Shown piece after piece: positions 1 through 20,741 of a DNA stretch of 21,595 bases (position 1 is its first letter; every line of letters starts with the position of its first letter). Location of the stretch: contig WELA01009722.1 of assembly GCA_009602735.1 (NCBI GenBank), positions 31,003 through 52,597 on the forward strand, in the 5' to 3' direction. Made by a program: the position numbers and the translations under genes. The notes under the pieces were generated by a model. It saw only the letters and a program-made list of their open reading frames with translations, did no database searches and was not told the DNA's origin. The DNA is from Mesotaenium endlicherianum (taxonomy: Eukaryota > Streptophyta > Zygnematophyceae > Zygnematales > Mesotaeniaceae).

Positions 1-128
1 GAGGGGGGATGGGGGGGGGAGGGGACGAGTCACTCTAGAACACAAGTCGTGAACATACAGGCATAGCAAGTCTATCAAACCTGAGGAACTTCAACGAGAG
101 CCCCGAAAGCACCGGCCTCCTCCTGCGT

Positions 129-222
129 CTGCATCTGTGCGCGTCTGCGTGGGCGTGTATGTCAGCGTGAGTGCGTATGCATGTGTGCATGTGCGTGTGT
201 GCGTGTACGTCGACCTCGGAGT
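129..222. repeat. TG-rich low-complexity tract
   Basis: The stretch is dominated by imperfect TGTG/TGCG/CGTG steps, a degenerate (TG)n microsatellite on the + strand. It lies upstream of the candidate terminal exon and is probably intronic. Open frames across it on both strands are low-complexity and not credible as genes. The first 24 bases of the window are also nearly pure G and A. Confidence 0.6.
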
Positions 223-528
223 TCCTGGCTTTGAGTGTCCCCTGCCTCCGCTCTGCTTCGCCCGGCCACCCGCCCGGCCGCCCGCCTTCCCGGCCCCGCC
301 GCTGATGTCCACGGTGGCTCTAGAACGCTCTGAAACGGGAAGAATGATGCTGCAAAGTGGTCCCTCTAGAGCTCGTTATGAGAGCATGAGCACGAGCACT
401 CACGAGAGACTCGCGAGCGGTCGATGCTTCTGCTCTTGGGAGAGCCTTGCTTCTATGGGATAAGAATGCACTTCCACACATTGCCTCCACCTTCGAGATC
501 CTGTGATGTGGGGTCTTTTGCGCCGCAG

Positions 529-671
529 GTCACTGCACCGGCCATGGCCTCCACGACCCCGTGTGCTTTGGGGCCTTCAGCAACACGTTCAGGAGTCTTC
601 CAAAGGATAAGGCTTACACAAATATGGACTTCCTGAACTCAGTTGACACGCAGCTCTTTGATCTTGCGTGA
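529..671 (+). CDS. Probable terminal exon of an unidentified gene (5' part outside window)
   Basis: A pyrimidine-rich stretch ending in CAG at 526-528 looks like a splice acceptor. After it a frame stays open from 531 to a TGA at 669-671, encoding HCTGHGLHDPVCFGAF followed by SNTFRSLPKDKAYTNMDF and a short tail ending LFDLA. The first two bases (529-530) would complete a codon from an upstream exon. I found no convincing upstream exon in 1-528, so the rest of the gene should lie to the left. The HCTG-H start resembles the C-terminal HCTG motif of dihydropteroate-type metallo-beta-lactamase-fold proteins, but that is a weak, short match. It has no ATG start of its own, so it would be missed by a search for simple open frames. 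It is convergent with the root-cap-type gene ending at 2242. Confidence 0.4.
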
Positions 672-2241
672 GCAGATTATGTGTACGACTCGCTTTTGCC
701 TTGACAAAGGAGAGACGTGCTCACATAGTGTCATTGCGTTGCAACATTATCCTTTCTATTTCTTTCGTTCGTTATCATTCTTTCAGAGAAGAGAAGACCT
801 TGACAATACTGTAGCCAAATTAGCATAGGCTCTATCTAGGTATCATCACAAGCTCCAATGTGCAGACAAGCTGTTCGGTGGAGATATTCATTACAGAGAA
901 TGCATCGGATTTGTTGACAGTCAGGCGTAAGCCTGCCAAAATTGTTGACTCAGCATGAACTGGAGTCTCGTAGCTTACAGGAATTTCGTACAGCATAAAT
1001 ACAAGCTTTGATGGACAGCATGCTAATGTCGTACATGTATGCGGCCGATTAAACAGCATCAAAAACCCTGCGGTAACTAGTGGGAGGTGCAATATTTGTG
1101 CCATTGTTTATCTCTCTCAATTGTGTAGGTTTCAAATATCAGATTGCAAGCATGACTTGAAGGTGTCAAAACCAAAGCAAATGTGTTGATGTCCAATGAC
1201 AGGTGGGTATTACTCTTGATTCTCGTTGAGCGCTTTCATTTTCATTGACAAAGGATGTCGATGATATTTGCACCATTGTTTTCTCTTATGCATTTACGCA
1301 TGCCTAACTGTCGTTCTGACCTGATCAATATAGTTGTGAGCTGCCATGGGCTGCGTCGCTTTAGAAGGACAAGTTGATTGTCTTTGCAGCTGCATGCAGC
1401 AATGCATCCCCCTTCTATCTCGCCAAGTCGATATGACTACAAGAGAAACACCAACCCCTCAATCCTTCTCTTAAGCAGCGTGGGAAAGGAGCAACACGGT
1501 ACCCATAAAGTCTTTTGAGGTAAATTTGATTGATTAAAAAATATGAATGAGAAGATCAAACAGCGATGGCTTTTTCCAAAGGCAGCTACTTTTGTCCAAC
1601 AGAATGAGTTCTGCCTGATTTTTGTGGTTGTATCAGTAGCTTCTCACTCAAGTTCCACCGTGATCTACAAATCAGACCAGTTGAGTATTTAAATCTAAAT
1701 CATGACAATTCTACTTCTCAAAGGTAATCTGGACACTAAAGCACAACCTATACCGAGCTGCCACCTCATGTCCAAGAGCCACTTCCTATGCACACAATTG
1801 CACTACCCTTAGGAACAAGCCCTTGGATTGAGGTTGGCCCGGCTGCGCAAGATACAAGAAGCTTCCACCCCTTCCTGAAGTGGAGTACTTCCCGCATCTT
1901 GCTTCTTTTATTTCCAACTTAAAAAGAAAAGACTGATGAACAAAATAATAAAGAAACAGAATGAGCGCAACAGCTTGCCGAGTCTGGGGTCGAGGCTCGT
2001 TGTCGACTCGATCCCGTTTGAGAATGACCTGAAGATACACACTAATATACACACGGTCCTGCATGCGAGCATCTAGCAACCTCTACAAGTTAACACCTCG
2101 GAGCACCTTGTCCATCTTCCAATGTCCTCCTACACCTGGAACGCTCTCCAGAGCATGCGGCCCTGGAAGTTCTGCTGACACCTGGAGCCCTCAGGCCCTT
2201 GCCGAGCCGGAAGAGAGCAACAGCCAGCAGCTGCATGAGGC
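672..2241. other. Intergenic region between convergent genes, no gene seen
   Basis: About 1.57 kb between the candidate + strand stop at 671 and the - strand stop at 2242. The base composition is AT-richer than the exons. The short open frames on both strands show no recognisable family and no splice-linked continuation. An imperfect palindromic patch occurs near 1978-2015 (CGAGTC facing GACTCG). I see no tRNA or rRNA. Confidence 0.5.
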
Positions 2242-5200
2242 TTAGCTGGCGGTGACGAGGTTATCGGATGCGTCGCCAGCTGTCTGATAGGCGCTGAAGG
2301 CGCAGTCAGTGGCCATGACGTCGGACGAGATGTAGTTGCGGGGGGTCCCATCGAGAAAGCCCTTGCCGGACTCGCCGTCGGCGATGATGGGGCCGTGGAG
2401 GAGGGCAGCCATGTTCTCGAAGTTGACGGCTCTCTCTGTGTGGTCCGCTCTGTACGTTTGGCCGAGAACTCCATGGATCTCCGGGGTGTTCTGCGGATCA
2501 CAAGAGGTTGCAGCAGGGGAGTAGCCAAAGCATAGATGAGAAAGTGGCGTCAGATTTTGTCCAACATAGGGAGGGGAGCCTGTCAGTATGATGCCAGCCC
2601 CAGATTTGGAGCGAGGGGGAGGTACACAGCTAGGGAGCAGAGCGGAGACTGCAGAATATGTAGTACTCTTGCGCCACGCTTTCCATGCCCGCAACCGCAT
2701 GGCGTGTGGTGTGGTCAGTTGCCGGGTACAAGCAGACCAGCCAGATGAAAAGGAAAAGGCCTTGTAACAAACGAGACGCTCTGCACCTCAGCACGCGCAC
2801 ATACAAAAAGGAGAGGAGCACCAGAGACCCGATAAACTTCATCATCCCACACACTCAGGGGCTCTTTATCACCATGTGGGACTGGCACACTGTGGAGGGG
2901 CGCGGTGAGGCCTTCCTCTTAAGACTGTACCTCGATGCTGTTGAAGCCGACGTTGATGTGGACCTCGGCTTCCTCGGGAGTCTGCAGCAGAGGGTGGGCC
3001 ACGCGCAGGCGCACGTCCATGTTCAGAAGCCCGGCAATCTGGACGGAGTAGAAATCCACGTCAAAGGCGCCGCTCTTCTCGTACCCCTCAAAGGCCACAG
3101 TGAGCCCACCCTCGCCCACAAACTCGTCGCCCACCTGTCACGTTTCCAGACGGCCAGTTGTCAGAGGCATGAGGCACAGGGCACTTGGGAGAGGGGACAG
3201 GGCAAGGCCCCGGAGCAAGCAAATTCAAAAGATTGACTGGAGGTACTTCACACTGCATGCACAATATGAGAGTCTAGCATTGACAAATTATGCTGCACTT
3301 TCAAGCCACACAGACATGGAGATCAACGCACATACTGAGGTCTCCTGTTGAACTCAAAAAGAAGCCATGGCTCTTTCTCGACACTCAGATGCACCAAGGT
3401 TCACAACACCCAAATTCTAAAAAGAAACTCGGCCGGCTCTCACCAGCATCCTGGGAACTGCAGTGCCATCGATCTCAAGCGCAGCCAGGAAGCCATCCCC
3501 CCGCTCCTGCTGCTTGCCCGCGCGCGCCACCAGCCTGAGGGAGTGCTCCGCGGCGTCTCCCTTGCTCCCAGAAGCACGAGCCCACTTGATGCCGAGCTCC
3601 TTGATCCACGTCCTCACGGCCTTGCCGTCCTTGAGGACGGTGGCGCCCTCTGTGCGGTTGTCGAGGTAGCCGCGGAGGAGCATGTTGACGTGCAGGTGCT
3701 TATCGGAGACGAGGCAGAAGGCCTTGTCGGCCTCGCCGTTGAAGTCGTAGCGGGTGCCGTGCGCGCCCACAAAGTGCGGGTCGTCGCTCACTGAGGGGTT
3801 GCACCTCCCTCCCACGCTGTTGCAGAGAGTAAGCACATGGGCAATCGGGCGGAGGAGCATTAGTCGCATGAAGCTTGATCAAGGAGCACTACGGGAGGTT
3901 CATTTCACAGCAAGCACCGTTTGCATGAGGACAAGAATATCAGTTTTGAATCAAGCGCAACGACCATGCGCACTTACAGAACAGCAAATGCGCTCCTAAG
4001 GGCAGGGATGTTGAGCCAAATGCAAAAAGACAGACAAGTGAGCAGAAGTGCACATGGGGCAAGAAGCTGCTAGGAAAGAAAGCACGCATGCTTGCTCTGC
4101 AGGAGTGATGGAGGGGACATGAGGCGCGTGCATACGTGGTTGTAGGAGTGCGGCCGTGATGCTGTGCACGCGCGCATCTGGGGGTGGCATCGGCCCCCAT
4201 GAGGTAGCACCAACCCTGGCTGTTACCGCCCCAGCCTCCTCCTCCGTGGCCAGAGCCTCCAAAGCTGCCCAAAGAGGCGAAAGAAGCAGGCCAGGTGGCA
4301 GCTGATCAGTACCATGCCCGTATTCACATGTACGTCTCTTGCGCAGGCCGACCGTTGTATGAGAGGTAGTAGGCAGCTTGATATTGGCATGAGGATGAAG
4401 GTGAAGGGACTACATTGGTGCTGCGCTATATGGCAAGGTCTGACATTGCATTGTTAACTCACATACGCGGCCACAACGGGAAGCCCGATGCCAGATCTCA
4501 AATGAGATAATCAAGAATGATAGAAGGCTTGCAACTTTATGGTACAGATGTACGGGAGCAAGCATATACATTAGCATATTAACATGTTCAAAACATAAAT
4601 ATGTGCCAGCTGTCTGCACGTGGTCCGGCATTGCAACAACGTACCCGAGAAGCTTGCGGTGGCCGTGGCCGTGCTCACGCTCGTCGTCGTCATCGCTGCG
4701 GTCCCACCACCTGTACTCGTTGTCGTCATACTGCCAGTAAACGCAGCCAGCTGTCTTGCGGCACAGGTTGCAGCAATCCCCCACGTGGTTCACGGGGGTG
4801 CCTCCGCTGTTGCTACAGGTGTGGAAGAATGTCTGCCAAACATCAAGACAACCAGGGCGGCACGAAGCTTAGGTTTCAAGTTGATCATAAGTATGAGGAC
4901 ATTTCCCACAAATTCGCATTATTATATGGTAAAGAACCATGTGGTGTCTACGAGTCTATGCCACTGCATGAAAAAAAGTGCTTCCACTCCAAGCTAGGAA
5001 GCAGCCGCTTCAATGAGAACAATACACCTGTTAATATAAATCATCTATAAGTGGGTAGGTAAGCCAGCTGGCAGCTAGGGATGCAGTTTTAATCAATGGC
5101 ACGCGTCTTGCCACATTGCACTCTAAGCTATAAAGCGCTTGAGCCTATTTTCTCACTGGAAAATACTCACAATGTACTTGTTGGGGGTGCCGCATCCAAG

Positions 5201-5647
5201 CCCGTCGCAGTCCGCCTTTTTGCATTTGTCCACGAGGGCTGGGCAGTGATCTCCGCGTCTACAGTACTCTCGACCTTCCTCACGGCCGAAGTGGGCAGCA
5301 GCCCCTTGAGCCATCATGGCAACTGCAATGACAATTGTATTCCCACTTCAAGAGCATGCTCATGCAGGGATGTGATGTATGGAGACAAAAAAAGAGTCGT
5401 ATATTGCAAAATTGCATGCGGAGGGCCGGAGGGGGGGACGTATGCAGCTCTGTCTTTCGGTGCGTGCTTGTACAAGTGTTGTGCTTCTAGAACTTTGCAT
5501 GTATTCAGATTATCGGCGTGGCACTGAGCTATGAGTAAAGCCCCAAAATCCGATAGTTACTATGTGAATTTGTATATGATGGGAAATTAAGGTGGACATA
5601 CCGATGCTCAGCAGGCCCAACAGTGCCAGAGACCTTGCCTTCGCCAT
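2242..5647 (-). CDS. Secreted cysteine-rich root-cap-family (LEA-like) protein, 7 exons, complete
   Basis: Exons in transcript order: 5647-5602, 5322-5171, 4832-4645, 4264-4136, 3816-3444, 3134-2931, 2490-2242. All six introns are GT-AG, phases agree at every join, and the CDS is 1341 nt (446 aa). Residues 1-25 form a signal peptide (MAKARSLALLGLLSI continuing to QGAAA). A Cys-rich part follows; residues about 67-110 contain CCNLCRKTAGCVYWQY, a PAN/Apple-like pattern. Next come an acidic/His run (DDDDEREHGHGH), a Gly-rich segment (130-147), then DPHFVGAHGTRYDFNGEADK (from about 184) and AFCLVSD, the hallmark of the plant Root_cap family and reminiscent of von Willebrand D starts. The last exon (TPEIHGVLGQTYRADH to DCAFSAY) matches the usual C-terminal part of that family. 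The protein is probably extracellular or wall-associated; its biochemical role is not known. The ATG is favoured because it gives a proper signal peptide across the first intron. Confidence 0.85.
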
Positions 5648-5765
5648 TGTAGAGGTCTCAACTCCTCCTCAAATGATGGACAAAAAAGGTGAATAATTGT
5701 TGAGCTGAGTGCCCCAGTTCGAGTGCTTCTTGGGTGAAGGCGACAGCTCTGTGCTGAACACTGGC

Positions 5766-5826
5766 TATAACGAGCGCAGTTCGTTTGGACTGAATGAGGT
5801 TCAACAAGGTAGTGCGCTCGTTTATA
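5766..5826. repeat. Inverted repeat around the promoter of the root-cap-type gene
   Basis: The left arm TATAACGAGCGCA (5766-5778) and right arm TGCGCTCGTTTATA (5813-5826) are reverse complements apart from one extra T. The central spacer is 34 bp. Each arm carries a TATA-like core, on opposite strands. Confidence 0.7.
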
Positions 5827-5827
5827 C
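5821..5827 (-). promoter_or_regulatory. TATA-like box of the root-cap-type gene
   Basis: Read on the - strand this is GTATAAACGA, a good TATA match about 175 bp upstream of the ATG at 5647. Transcription would then start near 5790 and leave a 5' UTR of about 140 nt. It sits in the right arm of a short inverted repeat. The assignment rests on motif and position only. Confidence 0.45.
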
Positions 5828-7126
5828 GGCCGAGCCCAGTGCTTCAGAAAAGCTTGATGTCTGTGGGTGAGTCCACAGGACAGGGGTACGCAGTACGTTT
5901 TTGCCGTGCCCTTCCGGTGCCAGGTCGGCGCATTGCGTAACTCTGGAATTTGGTGACTTGCGTAAATTACAAGGCGATGTCCACTACAAACCGGCTTCAG
6001 CTCACTTCAGCTGCAACTCCGATTTGTACGGCACCGCAGGTCTTCGTCTTTGCCTGAACCCCACATCAACATGTCCTGGCTAGTTCCAAAGCGGTGCGGT
6101 TCCCTTCAGGCTTTCGGTTCGTCTTGCTTCATGTTAGCTTAGGTTTTGCGGGGAGGATCCGCTTTGGGATCACCAATTGCTCAGTAACAGCTTTGAAAAT
6201 CGTTTCCTGAGCTACTTTGTGGAAAGTTTGCCTGGCCTGCTTTCCGCCAAATCCATGATGTACAATGCGCCAAGTTAGGCAGCTCACGAAAACACTTGGG
6301 AGTTGGATGAACGCTATAGGCCGAAGATGTGCCACCGTCTAATTCAAACACCTCACAGCAGGTGGTGTCCTCTTGCCCCTTGATCACTCTCGAGTCTCGA
6401 TACGTATGTATGGCATTATACAGTATTGTATGCAATTCAGCCTGCTGTTCAACAAACATTATCCAACTTCAAGCTCCCGATCGGGCTGACGAGGGCTGAC
6501 GTGATCTATAAAGCTGCCAAATGGCAGCCCATTTCAGTGTCCTTTCTCCTGTGTGCTCCTGTGCAGTTCTCTACAATTCGTTCAGCTGGGACCTGGTACA
6601 TATGTCTTCTTGTAAAGTACGGGAAGTTGAAACATCGCATCGCGTCAGAGTCGTGACGTCGGACGCCAACTATCACAAGACGAGTTTTCCACTATACCAT
6701 CTGCAGCTCAATACTCGCATGAGATTTTTATGGGAATAATTTGGGACTACTTACGACCATGCCAGCCGACAATGTAATGTGAAATTTAACCTTTCGCGTG
6801 TGGGAGTCAACTTACACTACAGATTTCAAGATGTAGCGCTGTGTGGCACTTTGTGGGCCTTCACAATATCGTCTTATTTCATGTGCGAGGTACGATGAGG
6901 TGCAATTCTCTCACTGAGGGAGGCAAAAACCGGAGCTAGGGCAAGCAACGCACTTCATGTAAATTAAGGTTGACGGGCATGCTTAGGTGTGTTGAAGGTA
7001 TGTTAGAGATTTCTTTTGTTCTCATACTGGATCAAGTACATCCATCGCATTCAAACAATCAAACACATACATACTCGTTCAATGTTATTGTCCCCTGACA
7101 GACCCGCCGAACGATCGTGACAAACT
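5828..7126. other. Gene-free upstream region
   Basis: No open frame here has a recognisable family, and none joins credibly to another by splice sites. Composition is mixed to AT-rich. It is the distal upstream region of the root-cap-type gene. I saw no RNA gene. Confidence 0.4.
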
Positions 7127-7681
7127 AAGGCGTTGAAACAGCGCAAACGCTGTTGACGCAAGGACCTCCCTCCCTCCCTCCCTCCCTCCACCATGCCTCC
7201 TCCCCCTTCACCCTCTATCTCTCTCTTAACACCCTAGTAACAGGCAGGCGGCCATGCCCGCAACGACGAGCGGCCATTGCTGCCCACCATTAGCGCGCGC
7301 TCCCAAGCTCTGGACCCCAAGAACCCATCTAACGAGGGAGGGCGCCCTCAACACGACTCCACGACAAGCTACCTCGCGGCCCAGGCGAGGCTCCGCCTCG
7401 CCTCCTCGCCATGGCCGCTCACGAAAAGCGCCTTAAGGGCGCACTGTCTACGCAAAATGAAAAAAAGAGAAATAAGTTATGGCAAAGGCGCAATTTATGG
7501 CAGTCGCAAAAGGGCGGGCTGCACTGGGGCCGCACTAAAAAAGCGTGCACAACGAACATTTTCACGTCGTGAATCTCGCGTACGGGCCAGCGCTTACACG
7601 AGCGAGGGCCCTTACTGATTTCCCCCTCACGAGAGTTACGTAAGGGGCGCCTTACTGACGACAATAAACTACTGCACATAC
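7127..7681. repeat. Diverged direct repeat, copy 1
   Basis: This copy runs from AAGGCGTTGAAAC to ACTGCACATAC. It contains, in order, GACGCAAGGACC, a (CTCC)n tract, a GCCATGCCCGC region, a CTAACGAGGGAG block, CTCGCCATGGCCGCTCACG, GGCGCACTGTC, AATTTATGGCAG, AAAAGGGCGGGCTGC, ACACGAGCGAGGGCCCTTA and CCCTCACGAGAGTTACGTAA. The same blocks recur in the same order in copy 2, about 630 bp to the right. Frames are not conserved between copies, so it does not look like a living coding sequence. It may be a dead non-autonomous mobile element or an old segmental duplication. Confidence 0.7.
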
Positions 7682-7756
7682 TTGCTCGACATTTATGTCC
7701 GTAAAGGGACCGACAATTTTCCCCTCACAAGGCCGCTCCAATCATATACGATAAAT

Positions 7757-8315
7757 AAAGCGTGAAAACTGGCCGCCGTCGACGCAACGACCTCCCCCCC
7801 TCCCTCCCTCCCTCCTCCACCATCCCTTCTCCCTGCCCTTCTCATTGTCTCTCGCTCTCACACCCTTTTTACAAGCAGGAGGCATGGCCGCCTGCCACAA
7901 TGTGGCCATGGCTGCCCACCAGCAAACGCTCCCAACCCTATGAACCCACGAACCCTTCTAACGAGAGAGAGCCCCCTCTCCCACGTCCCCGTCACGAGCT
8001 ACCCAGGCGCCTCGCTTTTGCTCGCCATGGCCGATCACGTAAATATCCCACTGGCGCACTGTCGAAGAGAAAAGAGGCCTCAATTATGGCGAGGCCCTAA
8101 TTTATGGCGGACCGCGGTTGCCAAAAGGGCGGCCTGCGGGAAATAAGAGTCATCACGACTAGACGCTTTCGTGTCCATCTAGGTCGCACGCGTACACATA
8201 CAATTTCAATGGTAAGTACGGGCCAGAGTTCACACGAGCAAATGCCCTTATTGATTCCCCTCACGAGAGTTAAGTGAGGGGCGCTTTAGTGAGCACAACA
8301 AACTACCGCACATAC
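7757..8315. repeat. Diverged direct repeat, copy 2
   Basis: This copy runs from AAAGCGTGAAAAC to ACCGCACATAC and is nearly the same length as copy 1 (559 versus 555 bp). Matching blocks include GACGCAACGACC, a (CTCC)n tract, CTTCTAACGAGAGAG, GCTCGCCATGGCCGATCACG, GGCGCACTGTCG, AATTTATGGCGG, AAAAGGGCGGCCTGCGG and CCCTCACGAGAGTTAAGTGA. The 75 bp between the copies (7682-7756) is not obviously part of the unit. Confidence 0.7.
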
Positions 8316-9502
8316 GTAGTGATCATGAGGCAGTATGACAGCCCGAGATAGAGTGCAGAATATAGGAACCGTCAAATTTTTCGAATTGGAGGACCCTAAC
8401 TTAGTTTACAAGCCAAGTATCGACGTCAAGCCGTGAGTTACACATTGAATAACAGTATTCGCAAGGCCCTTTTAAAACATCCCCGCAATGATGCAGTGAC
8501 CTTGGCCAGTCATGGTCACTTGCCATCACCCTCATGGCACCCTCCTATACCCTTAAATTGGTGAAACGGCTCGAATCAAATGAAGCAAAAAGCGATCGGA
8601 AGTCACCCCATGTTGATCCGAGTGTGCCACACTACCTAGATGGGACAGCGTTCCTCAGGATACGCGTATCGGTTTTTGAAGCTAAAATACAGCACACTCT
8701 TTAAGATTTGGTAAAATAGTCGATATTGACGCCGAATGGCCTTTTTGGTACCCGAAAGTTGTCGATGAGCTGGCTTTGACTACTCGATATGTTTGTTTGC
8801 CGAATAGCTTTGTTTGTAGGTCGTTTGTTTGGCGTACGAAGGTTCTCTTGTAATTATTAACTTGGACGCGTGTGACCCATTTTGAAACAGAAGGCATTTC
8901 TGCTCTTATGCACTCTCCCGTTACCAAGCAGCCATGGCTGCAAGCTCCCATGTGCTTAAGCGCACGCAACACTCACGCCCTCCTTAGGATGTGCTTTCTC
9001 ACTAGAGCAAAGTCTCTAAGAAGCTCGTGTGAATGCCGCGAGCAGATACCTGCTGTGGCTCAACTGTAGTGTGTCGCTAATGGCTGGACTCTTAAAAAGC
9101 CTTTAAATTTTCAGATTAGTGAGAGTGCATCTTGTCGCGAGAAGAACAAATTTGAGATTTTGTTTTCATTGGTGAATACAAATGGAGAACTTTGACGACC
9201 ACCTTTGGCGATACCACAAATACAGATCCCCCATTTGTAGGTACTACAATATGGTACTTAGAGTGTTGCAAAATCGGGCAAGAACGCGCTCCTTACAAGA
9301 AGGTTATAACTATGAATTTAGGAATTAACATTGCTACTAACAGAAACTCTTCACAACTGAAAGATTGGAACAACAGATTACTCTCATTTGTGACCACGTT
9401 CACCACATAATCTCACATACCACAGATTAATTCACTAAGAGCATAAAATACAGAACTACACGGCCATCCAAATTCTTTGTAGATGGCGCATGCACAATAA
9501 CG
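8316..9502. other. 3' flank of DEP1, no gene seen
   Basis: AT-rich sequence downstream of the DEP1 stop codon. The 3' UTR of DEP1 must lie in its right part. Open frames here are short and resemble nothing I recognise. I saw no clear AATAAA signal in the expected place. Confidence 0.4.
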
Positions 9503-19266
<9,764 letters not shown>

Positions 19267-20741
19267 GCGCTTGTGAATGCACTATGTGCCAATGTGCTCT
19301 TATGATCGTGAAGCTGGATGCACCGAGAGATGCCTTCGCCTTTCAGTGACGAAAATAATCGGGCCGACATTTCCGAATGTGGAAATCCTCTGCATGATAC
19401 ACTATATGCTTATTTTTGTATGTCAAGGAGCAATTCTGGGAAGGTGACCAATCACAGTAAAAGGCCAAGTGGTGCAGACTTCAAGCCTGACATTGCCTGA
19501 CACGGATTTGGAAAACACGTGTAAGAAGCATAGGAACCGCAACCGGGACCTCAAGTATGGAAGATCTTCGATCTGATGCGATACGACCATATTCGACGAA
19601 GGTTAGTAGCGACGACCCGACTACCACTCTTCTGAAGGCGATGTGGACTTTCTTCTGGAAGCTCCAGCAAGCTGCACCTCGCGAGTCGCCATACATAACT
19701 GCAAATTCAGGGTCATGAACATTGTTTCTAGCTATTTGTACTCCACTACTGCAGGGTGAAGCAGAGTGACGTTACTTGCTCTTACTTCGGTATCCTGCTT
19801 TGGAGTAGCGAAAAGAATAAAGAGCGTTTCCTCTGATATACTCTTTTGTCCAAGATGGCAATCGAAGCTGAGCAGGTATGATCCGTCCTAAATGAAGGAA
19901 ACAAGTTCCTTTTCCGTTGTTAGCACGTCGCATACCTGGGGACCTTTAGTACCTCCCCCCCCATTCAGCGTTAGCTGATGTTATAGTTGCTCGACACTGT
20001 CTAGCTTGTTGAGCTGTCGTCGTCGAGCCATGCCATGGATTGAAGTTAGTGTCAGATTTCGACTGCTGCTTCTGCATCACATCTTCTCTGCTGCGAGTGA
20101 CGCTAATACGTGTCTGGCTTGCACTATAAAAGAAGCGCTGATGAACGGGGGCATACAGGCACCTTCGTGTTGGATTGCTTTAGTAAGACGGGAGAGAGGG
20201 ACTGGCGAATGGAAAGGTTACTGAGCGTAGGGATGGAAGTGAACTTGATAAAACTGGTAACAAGGATGAAAAGGGGAGTTTTTAACGTGTACTTGTATGT
20301 AACCAACATTATTGTGGACTGATTAGAAGGATGAAAAAGGTGTCATCTGTTTGTCCTGCTGTTGTTTGTCCTGCTGTGCACTACATATATGTCGTATTTG
20401 TGACCAAAAATGGGGGGGAGGCTGTTCAAGTGCCTTTAGGAGCCTTGTTGGAAGTGTGTTGGGCTACACTCTATCCTCTTGATGTCTTCTACTATTTGTC
20501 GTCCCTCCATCCACGTCAGAAGCGCATGTGCTTTTACACTCTGGAGCAGCAGTTTTGCAGAATATAGGTTAGAAAAAGCACCGTATCCCTCTATGTACAC
20601 ACACGTCACCAGCCCCCTCTCAACTAGCAATGCGTGACTTAAACATCGCAGAACGTCGAGTTTTGTCTGACAGCTACCCTGGCACGCCCGGTTAGCAGCA
20701 CCGGCGTGCTGACAGGTGAATGAGTTGGGGTTGGGGTTGTG
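19267..20741. promoter_or_regulatory. Divergent intergenic region between DEP1 and ARD
   Basis: The 1475 bp between the two start codons must contain the 5' UTRs and promoters of both genes. It is AT-rich with no credible coding sequence. A TATAAAAG lies at 20125-20132 on the + strand, and TTGGGGTTGGGGTT occurs just before the ARD start. No strong TATA was seen close to the DEP1 start. Shared, bidirectional control is an inference from the layout. Confidence 0.5.
20125..20132 (+). promoter_or_regulatory. TATA-like box possibly belonging to ARD
   Basis: TATAAAAG on the + strand, about 610 bp upstream of the chosen ARD ATG. If used, the transcript would have a long 5' UTR or an upstream intron. 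It is a motif match only. Confidence 0.25.

Noticed and set aside
1975..2020. A possible tRNA around GGTCGAGGCTC
   Set aside because: No acceptor stem or consistent cloverleaf could be built; only a short imperfect palindrome remains.
1786..2079. A 97-codon - strand open frame downstream of the root-cap-type stop
   Set aside because: No recognisable family, no splice-linked partner; treated as noncoding.
2685..3236. A 183-codon + strand open frame
   Set aside because: It is antisense to exon 6 of the root-cap-type gene, whose spliced frame is far better supported.
7254..8146. Open frames in the two direct repeat copies as a duplicated gene
   Set aside because: Corresponding blocks fall in different reading frames in the two copies, and the protein is low in complexity.
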